A stretch of 38,417 nucleotides of DNA from Schoenoplectus triqueter (GCA_964058805.1 CAXKVV010001322.1:1-38417), one strand, 5' to 3'. Positions 1 through 10,395 are shown, counted from the stretch's first letter. Numbers and translations are program-made. Notes: generated by a model from the sequence alone, not told the origin.

Positions 1-780
1 CAACTGAAGGTAAACCCAAACAACAAGGCAATTACTGGTACAATTCGGTATAGAGTAGCTTGGTTAGAACCAAGCAGGGGACAAGACAGCACAGGGGACG
101 GTACCAACTGGTACAACAAGAACAACAAGAGAACAAAGTGGACACAAGAAATGTAACAGCATACAAGGCAATAACATGCTGGTACCGGATTGCTACAACG
201 ACATAAGGCACAAAATCAGCACAACAAACGGCCAAGAAAATGCAAGGCACAGGGCTAACCTACGGCACATGACCTCGCTTCATTGGTACCGAATGGTACC
301 AGCGTATCAAGGCACGATAACAACCCAAATCAGAATAGCAAGACAGTAACAGCATCAGAAAAAGACACAATTCAGCACGAGGGCTCAGTCCTCGGCAGGC
401 CGACACGGCCAAACAAGAGGAAAGGTGTTACCAATGTGGGGCACGAGGCAGCAATGAAAATAAGGAAGGGCAGGGCTGGCATAGTCACTAGCCCGAGGTG
501 GTACACTGATTCATCAGTGCTGGTAGGCAAGGCAGTAGCTTGGCAGGGTCAAGGGTGGTTGTGCTCAATTTGACAATCAGAGTAGGGGGAGCGGCGGGGC
601 CGAATGGCTCGACAACGTGCGGTGTCTCCCAGGTCAGCTGAGCGTGCCTGGCTAGCCCAATCGAGTCTCTTGAGTCATGGTCAGTGGTGGGGACTGCAGA
701 GAGGGGCTCGAGGCTCGACTGGGTGAGACGAGTAGGAAGGTCGGAAGAGAGAGAAAAAAATGATTTTGGAGCCGGTTCGA
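1..780. other. Unrecognised GC-richer block, possibly repeat interior
   Basis: This block is visibly richer in G and C than the DNA that follows and has no long open frame. The pentamer GGTAC recurs about seven times between 30 and 505. The longest frame (283-573, plus, 96 codons) has no recognisable domain and I do not call it a gene. The block could be the interior of a retroelement running off the left edge of the window, but no LTR, primer-binding site or protein motif supports that. Around 780 the sequence changes abruptly to AT-rich DNA. Confidence 0.3.
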
Positions 781-969
781 GCTTTCTGTGATCGAATATG
801 TATAGTCATTTACGCGATAGTCAGATTCTCAAATCTTTTTAAATTATCAACTCATTCGTCATCATAACTAGTTGGATATTTGATTGGTGTGATATCTAAT
901 GTATTTTATATTCCTTAATTAATTAATTATCATAAATTCCTAAATTTTAATTAGTTAAATAATATGTTC

Positions 970-1178
970 AATATATATATATAGAGAGTAAAGATACTGT
1001 GAGTTTAAGTTCACGGAGGTCTTTCGTGAGATTAACTCAAAAAGTATATCAAATCATCTTCAAATTTTAATTTACCATGCTCATTAAATTTTTTATATGA
1101 AAATCTTATGGGATGCAAAAAATTAGAATGTTTTGAGTTTTTTAAGTTAACTTTTTTTAATTTTTAAAATGATATTCA
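970..1178. mobile_element. Truncated fold-back MITE, TA-microsatellite family (copy A)
   Basis: A short TA run (970-983) is followed by an arm that closely matches the left arm of the complete element at 28,342-28,771, including the stretch ending with CTTATGGGATGCAAAAA. The opposite arm is missing, so this is one half of the hairpin. A related half-copy lies at 7,757-7,865. Confidence 0.55.
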
Positions 1179-1189
1179 AAGATTGAATA

Positions 1190-1273
1190 TATAAATGGCT
1201 TAAATTCGATCTTTGAATTTTGTTCGAGGTTCTCATATTCTTATAAATGGCTTAAATTCGATCTTTGAATTTT
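1190..1273. repeat. Two-copy direct repeat, 52-bp period
   Basis: A 32-nt block starting TATAAATGGCTTAAATTCG occurs at 1190 and again, identically, at 1242. The matching blocks are separated by 20 nt. It lies in AT-rich DNA next to the truncated MITE. Confidence 0.8.
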
Positions 1274-1949
1274 ATTCTCACGTATTTAAATTTTTAATTT
1301 CTTCTTCCCAAATTATAAATTTTATTATATATATATATTTTTCTCATATTTTATTTTAATTATATATATTTTTTATATTTTATTATTTTAAAAGTTACGG
1401 ATTTCACAAAAAAATATAGAAATGATTAATATATACACTTAATTATTTTATTCGGTTATTATTTTATTCGAACGGTATCGGATGAAAGAAAATTTGACCC
1501 AATTTTAACCATATCGATTTGAAATTATTTAACATAATAAAATAACAAGGACCACTAGAGCTACATATACTCACGGGGGTTCAATTGACTCCGCTACATT
1601 TACAAAGATTCCTTTGTATTTTTATTAAATTTTCTTTTCTTATTTTCAAAATTCTACTAACATTAATGGATTGACACCAATAGACTAGTCAAGAACTTCA
1701 ACTCCGTCATTAGTGTGCCCAATCTTTTACATATAAAAAAATATAAAGAACCGACCTATAAAAAAAAAATCCATATCCCAATGTTGTTGTTCCAAATATT
1801 TATGAAAAAAATGCATAATTGTTCTATTTACTGTCAAGCGCTCCTCTTATTTAAATTTTAATTCAATTTTTTAAAAAAATATAGTTAGATGTTCATGATG
1901 ACAAAAGATCCATGTCATTATCATACGTAAGCTTGATATATTTTTCACT
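1274..1949. other. AT-rich intergenic DNA, no feature seen
   Basis: This stretch is AT-rich with homopolymer runs. I found no gene, RNA gene or bounded element in it. It is the left flank of the hAT insertion at 1,958. Confidence 0.6.
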
Positions 1950-1974
1950 CTTATTTTTAGAGTGTTAAAATAAC

Positions 1975-2300
1975 CCGTCCGGGTCAGACCCGATCCGTCC
2001 GACTCATGGTCACGACCCACCCCGACCCGATCCATACTCAAATCCGTCAAACCCATGACCCGTTAGAACAGGCGGGTCTAGCACGGGCGGGGACAAAAAA
2101 ATTTGAAAAAAAACCGTGCTAGACCCAACCTGTTTTACACCCATCACGACCCGACCTGTTCCGTCCAATCCGTGATAACCCGTGCCCGACCCGCCCCAAC
2201 CCGACCCGGGAATCCAACCCGTCCGACCCGACCCAGTTTAACCGTCCTACCCGTCCCACTTTACCCGTCCGACCTGTCCCACTAAACCCGCTGAAATTCA
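1975..2300. repeat. Left subterminal ACCCG-motif cluster of the hAT element
   Basis: Dozens of short CCCG/ACCCG/GACCCG motifs lie within 325 bp. A matching cluster occupies 3795-3980 at the other end in the same orientation. In hAT elements such as Ac, short subterminal repeats bind transposase. The open frames across this region on both strands are by-products of the repeat and not genes. Confidence 0.7.
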
Positions 2301-2377
2301 AATAAATTCAAAATTTTTTGAAAAAATTCAAAAAAAAATTCAAAAAAAAAATAGAGATCATAATTTATTTTTTTTTC

Positions 2378-2470
2378 TATAAATATTACCCCATTTAATC
2401 TCATATCCTCACACAAACAACTTCACTCTATCTCTCTTCTCAATTCTCCAAACCAAACTCTCTCTCATTA
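2378..2470 (+). promoter_or_regulatory. Relic transposase promoter and leader inside the hAT element
   Basis: TATAAATA at 2378-2385 is followed by a CT-rich, CA-rich tract with few purine runs, which resembles a plant 5' untranslated leader. It lies upstream of the transposase remnant in the same orientation. The assignment is by position and composition only. Confidence 0.35.
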
Positions 2471-3055
2471 ATTCGTTAATCGTTAGATATTAACAATTCT
2501 CTAATTATATTATTATAGTAATTTTATAACATTATCCAGAAAAAAAATCAGAAATATTTATATTATTGTTATTTAGTTATTATTGTCAATTTAACATTCG
2601 TTATATTATTTGTCGTTAATTCATTTTAAAGTTTCAAGCTTTCGATAATCTTTCGATTCTGACAAAAAGAGGTTAGTTATTAGTATATATTATATTTTAT
2701 AATTAATATTTTATAATTAGTTTATAGTTTTTTAGTAATTAGTTTTTTAAATATATATTTACATTTTTTTCCATTCGTTTCTTTTAATTAATTTTTATTA
2801 GATTCTTTATTTTTTTATAATTAGTTGTATTTTTTATTTCTAATTATTATTTTTTTTGTAAAATATTCTTTAATAATTTATTTTTTAATAAATATTTAAA
2901 TTCTTTAATTTTTTATCATTAGTTTCTTTTAATTAGTTTTTTGTTATATTCTTTATTTTTTGTTACATTATTTATTTCATTAGTTGTATTATTAATTTGT
3001 AATAATTAATTCTTTTTTATATTTATAAAGTTCATTATATTTTTTTAATGAAGCC

Positions 3056-3310
3056 ATGAGAGATAAATTTCTTTCGTTACAGATTATAGAAGCCATGAGA
3101 GAGAAATTTCTAAAATATTGGGACGAATTTTCTCTCGTTACAATTATTGCCAATTGTCTCCATCCTTCATTCAAGAAGAAGTATACTATAAAATTGCTTG
3201 AACGGTATAAAAAGAATCTAAATTTACCACATATCAGGGAGGAACAATGTGTGACATCCGCATTGAAAGAAATGTTCAACCTATACAACACCCAACTTCA
3301 TGCAAACTAA
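3056..3310 (+). pseudogene. hAT transposase fragment (RICESLEEPER-type, DUF4413-like region)
   Basis: The 84-codon frame reads as the segment of plant hAT transposases just before the C-terminal dimerisation domain. It has a 'KFLKYWDEF' stretch, then 'LHPSFKKKY' (family form close to LDPRYKxK), then a block ending 'LYNTQL' where the family has LYxxY. The catalytic RNase-H segments upstream and the dimerisation domain downstream are absent, and full-length relatives run to about 650-700 residues. The start codon is probably not a real start: a short duplicated piece containing 'AMRDKF' and 'AMREKF' precedes the conserved part. It is an internal remnant of the transposon at 1,958-3,992 and should not give an active protein. 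Confidence 0.65.
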
Positions 3311-4000
3311 ACGAATCAATCATATTCTTCGAATCCTCATAATATTAGGTACTAAAATCTAATATGTTTACAATATTCGAACTCGTTATATTATTATAAT
3401 ATTGTGAGATTAATATTTTTATTTTTATAATATTTAAATTTTTTTCTCAATTTTTTTAAAATTGTATCATTTTATTTGAATTCTTTAAGATTTTATTTAA
3501 TTTTTTACTTAAATTATTTCATTTAAAATTTTATTTCAATTTATTTTAAGTCATATCATTTAAGATTATATTTAATTTTTAAATAAATATTTTCGGATTT
3601 TTACAATTTTTTGGAATTTATTTGAATTTTTTTATTATTTTTGAACTTTGAAAAAAAATGATAAAAAAATAAAATAATTTTTTGGTCAAGAATATAAGTT
3701 GTTATATATTTTAAATATTTTTAATAATTATTTTTTAATTTTTCAGATTTTTTTAGAATTTATTTGAGAATTTTTTGGAATTTTAGAAGAAAAAAAATTG
3801 GACCCGCCGACCCATCCCACCCGCCCGTGTAGACCCGCCGACCCGTCCAATCTAACGGGTCACGGCCAAATTCCCCAAAATAGACATGTCCTAACCCGCC
3901 CCACTGTAACTCGTTGACCCGTCCCGTCAAAACCCGTCGACCCACCATAACCCATCCCACGGTAACACGACCCGTCCGTTTTTATAACACTACTTATTTT

Positions 4001-5074
4001 ACATGATCAACTCCGGAGAATATCAATAATTATATTGTCGGACATGCAAGCCGAGAATTTTAATTATTACAGTGTCGGGGGCACGAAAACAAAACAAAAT
4101 AAAAAGCAATGAAAAAAATCATTATAGAGAATTTTGATAAAGCAATGAAAAGAAAAGAAAAAGGTGCAAATGAGACGCAAATCCCAAAATTTAACGAACT
4201 AAGGAGAGGTGCTGAGGTGGCGTTTTTTGGGTCACGAGAAGAGCATGTGATGGAGATTGTTGGGACTATATAGGTTGGATTTTAATCAACTAGGCCACGT
4301 TAGACGTGCCCATTTATTCCTCCTCTTTTAGTTAATTCGCCGTATATTTCTTTGCATTTATTGCCTCTCAATATTCTTCCCTTCCCTTCCAATGCTTGCA
4401 TTGTGTCGAACTGTCGATGTTATGCAGTAATTAATTAATTTCATAATTTGTGTGTGATTCTTGTGCGACCGGATCGATGTATGCTTGTTTACACAACTAG
4501 AGATCGATATTGTATCATAATTAGCTTCTGTCTTTTTCCGTTTTTCCTATTTTCATTAACGTTATGCATGCTTTATTTCAATTCAACCAATTCCAATTAT
4601 GTCCAACAACCATATATTTTGTTCCACGTGCTCAATAACCGGTTGGGAATAGGACTATTTTTAAAGACTTGTATCCTAACACCAAAACATATTCAATTTT
4701 TAAGGTACTTCCAGTTCTTGTATTCCATTTCTCAATGATATATACAAGACTCTAAAACCATTTGGTATATTCATTACTCCTTTTTTTAGTGCTTACTTTC
4801 TAAATATTCTTTCAGAGTACCTATCAGTTATGTCGCTAATTTGGCATCAAATCTTAACTCTCAAAATTTTTAAATAACGGATTCGAATAAGTTGATATGA
4901 TGATGTACACAAAATGATGCATATAGGTTTTATAAAATTCTTTTTGAGCTTCGATTCTGTAGGAACTCTTTGATTGTTCTTTTACAGATTCTTCACATAA
5001 TTGTTTTGTTTCGCCAGTGGTTGGACTCAAGACAGATTACTTTTGTAAAAAGATTACCAAAAGTACAAAATTGA

Positions 5075-5110
<36 letters not shown>

Positions 5111-5583
5111 GTTCATCAATATCAGCACTTATGTTTGTGTTCAAAAAGGGAAAAGTAACTTCAAAAGACCACCTCTTGCTTTGGTGGAAAGCCAAAATTA
5201 TTTACTGAACTCCCCAAAATAATGTAACTAATTACAAATATCATAAACAAGCGGAAAAAATAAAACCGTTTAAAAAAAAGGGCCTGGTGAAAAAACCCTA
5301 ACCAAGCAAATAAAGCATGCAAACATGATTTGATAGGAGGGACATGGAAAAAAAATGCTTTTCCTACAAGCAAATGGAGGCAACACACACTACAACATGC
5401 ACCTCTTGAGTCTTGACATGAAAGCGCAACAGCAGAGCGGACTTGTTGATATCGATGGCCCACATCACATGGCATTCTCTCTCATATTGGATCTATGTGG
5501 CATGGCACATATCACATACGTATGCAGTTACTCGCCCATATGTTTCAAGTTTAATTATTTACTCCATGGAGATATTATGTTGC
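4001..5583. other. Intergenic DNA between two transposons; no gene recognised
   Basis: I see no protein with a recognisable domain here. Open frames up to 104 codons exist but are low-complexity or lack family features. ACTATATAGG at 4265 is TATA-like and precedes a pyrimidine-rich stretch (4315-4390), so a promoter for a non-coding transcript is possible but unsupported. A (CT)n microsatellite lies at 5079-5107. Confidence 0.45.
5079..5107. repeat. (CT)n microsatellite
   Basis: About fourteen uninterrupted CT dinucleotides. Confidence 0.95.
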
Positions 5584-5592
5584 AATATACAA

Positions 5593-5982
5593 CAGTTTTT
5601 ATTATTAATAATTATTATTAAATTAATATTATTAAAAATAAAAGTGAGAACCGTAAATTTTTAAATATACGAATGGCAGCGCGCCATTGCCAGTGGTGCG
5701 GACGAAGCGTGCTACTGTCAGTGGCGCGTTTCATTATTTTTATGAAACACGCCACTAGCAGTGGTGCATTTCGTCCAAACCCCGCACAAGTGAGATGGAC
5801 AGGCGCTACGTGTTTTGTATATATAAGAAGCAAACGCACCACTGGCAGTGGCGCGTTTCGTAAAAATAATGAAACACGCCACTAGTAGTGGCGCGCTGCC
5901 ATTCGTATATTTGAAATTTTACGTTTCTCACTCTTATTTTTAATAATATTAATTTAATAAAACTTATTATTACTAAAAACTG
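5593..5982. mobile_element. Mutator-type hairpin MITE with 9-bp target duplications
   Basis: An exact 9-bp direct repeat, AATATACAA, lies at 5584-5592 and 5983-5991; nine bases is the Mutator-superfamily target size. Between them the termini are long inverted repeats of roughly 110 bp beginning CAGTTTTTA and running inward past GAATGGCAGCGCGC. The interior has five near-palindromic 17-mers of the form GCCACTNNNAGTGGCGC, at 5683, 5710, 5751, 5837 and 5878, so the whole element can fold into a branched hairpin. It has no coding capacity; the frames seen on both strands result from the inverted structure. It is GC-rich relative to its flanks. Confidence 0.85.
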
Positions 5983-5991
5983 AATATACAA

Positions 5992-6487
5992 TCCTAATTG
6001 TTAAGCTAAATGTATATATATACCTAAAAAGTTTTTTTATTCATAAACTGAATATCATCATTCTATTAAGTATAATGTGATATCTCAGAAGATACGAACA
6101 AATCGAATTCCGTTTATGTCCAGCAAATATGGCTGATATATTGTGCTTAATTTTCACATAAATTCCTTTTAATATGAAAACTTCTTTTGGTCCAGAATTC
6201 TAAATATCAATTTTCTTATATTTAATCCGTCAAGCATTTATATCCAGTTTTGCATTCAATGATTATACTTTTCTAAAATAATGTCTATAATTGATTTAAA
6301 AAATACTTTTTGTTTAGTAAAGTAAACAATTATGTATATACCTAATCAGAAACTGTTAAACTATACATTTAACGTATTTGAACACAATGTATCTCACTTG
6401 CAATTGTATATTTTGAAGTATCTACCCTTATTATACACAAAATGTAGAAGATAGAAACGTTATTGCCGTTTAAACATATATATTTTT

Positions 6488-6534
<47 letters not shown>

Positions 6535-7257
6535 GTTTTTTGAGGAGAGGATACTATTATAGCATCTCACTTATAGATAACTATACCATATCAACAGTAC
6601 ATATTTATAATTTGTTGTTATATAAATATTACATTAAATAAATAATAACAAAAATATGACAAATAATTATCTTCAGTGTAGAAATTTATGGCCCTATATA
6701 AGTATACAACTTATGCAAGTAATTATCTACTACTCTCGCTTCACCATACAACTAATACAAAAGATCAGGCTCTGTCATCAGTCACACACACAGTGGTCAG
6801 TGGCGCACACACTTGATAATTGCTGGCCAGTAGCCACAGTTACAAAATTTAAACACTGACAATGTATAAAATATAAATGCAAGTAATAAACATCTCCCTT
6901 CGGTGCTCTTTGTTGCTGTGCTGCCTCCCTCGGACCAGCAACATTACATTACTCCTCTCCACACTCCACACTTATCCTTCCTCTCTTCCTCTATCTCTAT
7001 ATCTCTTGTAACCACCACAGTGTAATAAATGATAGTAATATATACTTTTAAAAAGGACCGCAGCTTCGACTGTACAGAATTCTTCGATATATTCCTCCAC
7101 ACTAATGAAAAGAAAATGTTCTTAATAAAATTCATGAGGGTTATTCTTTCAACAAAATAAACAATGTATCCAATTTTGTCATTGAAGCTGGAAATATAAC
7201 AAGGAAGGGTAGGGATACCTTAACAATTATTTCCTTAAATTAAAATCGTTACTAACA
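5992..7257. other. Intergenic DNA with TA microsatellite; no gene recognised
   Basis: The stretch is AT-rich. A (TA)n tract occupies about 6495-6531. CCCTATATAAG at 6692 is a good TATA-like match followed by a C-rich, T-rich stretch (6730-7010) that resembles a transcribed leader, but no downstream coding exon is evident. The 67- and 63-codon frames there show no domain. Confidence 0.45.

Positions 7258-7330
<73 letters not shown>
7258..7330. repeat. Compound (TA)n(GA)n microsatellite
   Basis: About 43 bp of TA dinucleotides run directly into about 30 bp of GA dinucleotides. The next MITE begins immediately after, and its other end abuts another TA run at 7730. Confidence 0.95.
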
Positions 7331-7337
<7 letters not shown>

Positions 7338-7725
7338 CTATGGTGCTCCGCGAAGCACAAAACCTCTCATGTTTCGCGTCCGTATCTCGTATTTGAAAGT
7401 TCAAATGGCTGATCCAAACCGTTGAACGTGATCTTCATATTGAATTATCTTTGGAGATCAAAATTTATTTATTTTTTGAAATTTTTTGCTATTTTTAGAT
7501 GGGTACAAAAACGCTAGTTTTGGATGGTGTAGAAATTGTTAGATCAGCAAGCTTTGTACTCATTTGAAAAATAGCAAAAACTTTTTAAAAAAATATAAAA
7601 TTTGATATCCAAAAATATTTCAATATGAAATCAATTCAAGGATTTGGATCAGCCGTTTGAAATTTCAAATTTGAGATACGGACGCGAAGCACGGGAGGTT
7701 TTGTGTTTCGCAAATCACCATAGCC

Positions 7726-7731
<6 letters not shown>
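7331..7731. mobile_element. Fold-back MITE in a TA microsatellite (GGCTATGGTG termini)
   Basis: GGCTATGGTG at 7336 is mirrored exactly as CACCATAGCC at 7716-7725. The two arms stay complementary over roughly 190 bp each, at about 85% by eye, meeting near 7530. Both ends abut TA repeats. This resembles plant MITEs of the Micron type that insert into TA microsatellites; the resemblance is by structure only. The frame at 7644-7904 crosses the end of this element and is not a gene. Confidence 0.75.
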
Positions 7732-7761
<30 letters not shown>

Positions 7762-7865
7762 CCATGAGCTTAAACTCACGAAGGCTTTCCGTGAACTTAA
7801 CTCCGAAGTATATCAAATTATCTCCAAATTTTAATTTATCATGTTCATTAAATTATTATTATATA
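7732..7865. mobile_element. Half copy of TA-associated MITE (copy B)
   Basis: After a TA run (7730-7756), about 105 bp match the left arm of the elements at 970 and 28,342, sharing CTTTCCGTGAACTTAACTC and the 'TTAATTTATCATGTTCATTAAA' neighbourhood. It stops where the next fold-back element begins, which suggests truncation or interruption by that insertion. Confidence 0.6.
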
Positions 7866-8262
7866 GGGATTGGCTATGGTGATTCCATAAGCATTTTGAG
7901 CTGAAATGCTTACGGTTTGAATTTTAAAATTCTGTGCTCGAAATTTCAATTTAAATATCTCAAAAGATTTTTCATAACATAATCTTATAAATTATTAATT
8001 TTCATCAAACTTGGAGTTAGTTTACAATGCTTAATAATTTTTGAAAGATGACTCTAAAAATAATTAAAAATATCCATTTTTATAGGTCAAATGTTGTTAT
8101 TTTCAAAAATTATTAAGTATGGTAAACTAACTCCAAACATGATGAAAATTGATAATCTATAAGATTATAAAATGAAAAAAAAATTGATCTATTTATATTA
8201 AAATTTCCGACGCGAGATTTCAAAATTCGAGCCATAAGCACTTGGGCGAAGTGATTATGCAA
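7866..8262. mobile_element. Fold-back MITE, second GGCTATGGTG-type element
   Basis: The left arm starts near GGCTATGGTG (7871), the same terminal decamer as the element at 7,336. The right arm (about 8060-8260) is its inverted complement over nearly 190 bp; for example ATTAATTTTCATCAAACTTG near 8000 pairs with the complement of CATGATGAAAATTGATAATC near 8138. The outermost right end is less well conserved, so that border is approximate. Confidence 0.65.
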
Positions 8263-8370
8263 CATTTTTTATTGCAGAACAGTTGAAGAAAGTGGCCTTC
8301 TGCAACGGTTGTTTAATTCTTTTAGCAACCACATTTTAATAACTGCTTTTAAAGCCCATTTTTGCAGTGG
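8263..8370 (-). mobile_element. Possible solitary CACTA-like terminus
   Basis: Read on the minus strand, the sequence ending at about 8369 begins CACTGCAAAAATGGGC, and is followed inward by paired GCAACGGTTG/CAACCAC-type motifs. Plant CACTA elements start CACTNCAA and carry short subterminal repeats. Only one end was found and no target duplication, so this may be a fragment or chance. Confidence 0.25.
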
Positions 8371-8570
8371 TGAATTCTTTCAATAGTTTAAATTTAATAT
8401 TTTTTTATGAAACATCAAATGACACTTAAATTGTATGATTCGAAACACAATTAATTCATAAGCTTATGAATATATTTATATTATTTTTGCCATTTTTAAG
8501 ATTTTTCTATGAATTTATATAAACTTAATTATCAAATTTGTCAAAAATGATTGTCCAAAATATCCACATC

Positions 8571-8987
8571 CAGGGTCGGACCTAGTAACAGCCAGGGGGT
8601 CAACTGACACTCTGGATTTTCAAAAGTAGTATTTTTAGTCTAATATTTTGTTAATATGACCCTCTTTGAATTTAATTTTTGACTCTTCTAAATTTTCTAA
8701 TTCTTTTGATTTAGAAAAATTATTTAATATTGTGGATAATGAAGTAATTATATAAATATTTTAAAATTTTAAGTCTCATAGAGGAAAGTTTTCGTAATTG
8801 ACATGACTATCTATTATTTTGAGTTTTATTTTTATTATTTTCATATATAAAAAAATATTATTTTAAATTTTTTTATTAGATAAGAATATATATTGAATTA
8901 TTATTATTTTTAATTAGTACCCCATTAATTTTAATGGAGTTAAATCCGATAACTGAACTCTTGATCGAAATCTTATATCGGCATCTG
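8571..8987. mobile_element. Short hAT-like element, CAGGGTCGGA family, copy 1
   Basis: This segment is colinear with the element at 24,810-25,239. Both begin CAGGGT(C/T)GGA, have a CCAGGGGG motif about 25-30 bp in, share an AT-rich body, and end near GCATCTGCC. Its flanks (TCCACATC and CCCACATG) agree at six of eight positions, consistent with a decayed hAT target duplication. No coding capacity is visible. Confidence 0.55.
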
Positions 8988-9650
8988 CCCACATGACAAT
9001 GTGCAACATACGATTGAATTTAGTTGAAATGCATTTCATGCCAGTTCTATATTATTTTGTCTAGTTTTTCCGTTAATGCATTAGAAATGTTTTGAAAAAT
9101 AAATAAAAATAATGAATTATCTGTAAAGGTAGTACGGATGCATCGACAAATTGAAGGGTGCAGTTTTAATTTATCTTTTCAGACGTAATATTTAGTACTA
9201 TCATACCTAATGGCTGATCAAATTTACATAGCGCCTGTCTCAAAGCAGCTTTTTTATGCTACTTGTCTGCCTGTAAAGCCGTCAGACGGCTTACAATGCA
9301 AAAGTGGACCCCACACGACAGATATATAATATATTACTGCAACACATGGACAGGTAGGCTTCAAATTTATTTATTTTATATTTTAGTCTTCATATCGAGA
9401 TTTCGATTATTTAATTTTAAAAATAAAAATTCAATGATTAATTAAAATTGTTAACTGTCTATATTCATCTTTGCATACTCACCTAAATTATATTGGCATT
9501 TCGTTTTATTTTGATGGGAATAAAAACTTGAAACTTCATATACATAAGGAGTTAACTCTCCAAGTTTTCTAAATATGTCATATCATTTATATTGTTTACT
9601 GTTAGTTTTATTCTCTACTTGTATTTATCTTAATCAAATTGTTTATATCA
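8988..9650. other. Intergenic DNA, nothing recognised
   Basis: AT-rich sequence without a recognisable gene. The 60-codon frame at 9263 has no domain features. Confidence 0.5.
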
Positions 9651-9654
9651 TTTT

Positions 9655-9728
9655 TCTCTCTCCTCATTTAAAGAGATAATATAATATTATTTAATTCCTC
9701 TCTCCTCATTTAAAGAGATTATTATTAT
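9655..9728. repeat. Two-copy direct repeat, CTCTCTCCTCATTTAAAGAG
   Basis: The 20-mer occurs just after 9655 and again just after 9700, about 46 bp apart, at the left edge of the ATT-rich tract. Confidence 0.85.
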
Positions 9729-10265
9729 ATTATTATATTATGATTATAATTATGATTATTTATTATTATTTAGTATTATATTATTATATTATTATATTAT
9801 GATTATGATTATATTATTATTACATTATAATTATGATTACAACTATGATTATTATTATTTTATTATGTTATATTATATTATTATATTATGATTATATTTA
9901 TGATTATATTTATTATTATGATTATAATAATAATAATAATAATTATTATATTATATTATGATTATGATTAAAATTTATTATTATATTATTATATTATGAT
10001 TATGGTTATATTATTATATTATTACGATTACGACTATGATTATTATTATCATGATAATGATTATTATTTTATTATTATTTAATTATATTATATTATATTA
10101 TGATTATGATGATAATTATAGTTATAATTTTTTATTATTATATTATAATTATATTTTTATTTTTATTATATTATCATGATTATAATTATGAATATTATCA
10201 TTTATTATGATTATTATTATTATTATTATTATTTTACTAATATTATTATTATCATCATCATTATT
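9720..10265. repeat. Long ATT/ATG-type trinucleotide-rich tract
   Basis: About 545 bp consist almost wholly of degenerate ATT, TTA and GATTAT units with occasional ATC. A similar tract fills the Tourist-like element at 33,000-34,340. Both tracts run into the same following sequence (10,266-10,395 and 34,340-34,470), so the tract probably belongs to a mobile element. Confidence 0.85.
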
Positions 10266-10395
10266 AGTATCATAATCATTCATATTTTAACTATTCTGAT
10301 TAACAACTGTCAAACAACATTTTCGCTCTTCTGAATAATCAAAAATATCACTCTTCTAAAATGACACTATTCTATCACTCTTCCAAAACTATTCA
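10266..10395. mobile_element. Right-end fragment of the Tourist-like element at 32,854
   Basis: The segment matches 34,340-34,470 closely, sharing TTTTAACTATT(C/T)TGATTAACAACTG and repeated CACTCTTCCAAAA blocks. The terminal inverted repeat present at 34,510 is missing, so this copy is truncated or decayed at its end. Confidence 0.6.

Larger units (their letters stand above)
1958..3992 (+). mobile_element. Non-autonomous hAT transposon with 8-bp target duplications
   Basis: The element is bounded by an exact 8-bp direct repeat, CTTATTTT, at 1950-1957 and 3993-4000. This is the target-duplication length of the hAT superfamily. Its left end begins TAGAGTGTTA and the complement of its right end begins TAGTGTTA, giving short, slightly imperfect inverted termini. 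Both subterminal regions (about 1975-2300 and 3795-3980) are packed with ACCCG/GACCCG motifs, in strong contrast to the AT-rich interior; such clusters are typical transposase-binding regions in plant hAT elements. A TATAAATA box at 2378 and a CT-rich leader-like stretch at 2410-2470 look like a relic transposase promoter. Only a C-terminal-type transposase fragment survives (3056-3310), so the element would need a transposase from elsewhere. Confidence 0.85.

Noticed and set aside
2103..2301. Open frames on both strands through the ACCCG-rich DNA
   Set aside because: They result from the transposon's subterminal repeat, give Arg/Pro/Gly/Thr-rich simple sequence, and have no counterpart in known proteins.
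5161..5475. 104-codon minus-strand frame
   Set aside because: It has no recognisable domain, no splice context and strong composition bias, and the overlapping plus-strand frames are equally plausible.
6922..6955. CTCGGACCAGCAACATTAC, recalling the start of plant miR166, inside a small GTTGCTG...CAGCAAC hairpin
   Set aside because: Only the first nine or so bases match miR166; the rest differs, the stem is seven base pairs, and no star sequence is present.
9720..10265. Possible CRISPR-like or satellite array
   Set aside because: The tract is degenerate trinucleotide sequence with no fixed repeat-spacer structure or long monomer, in plant DNA.
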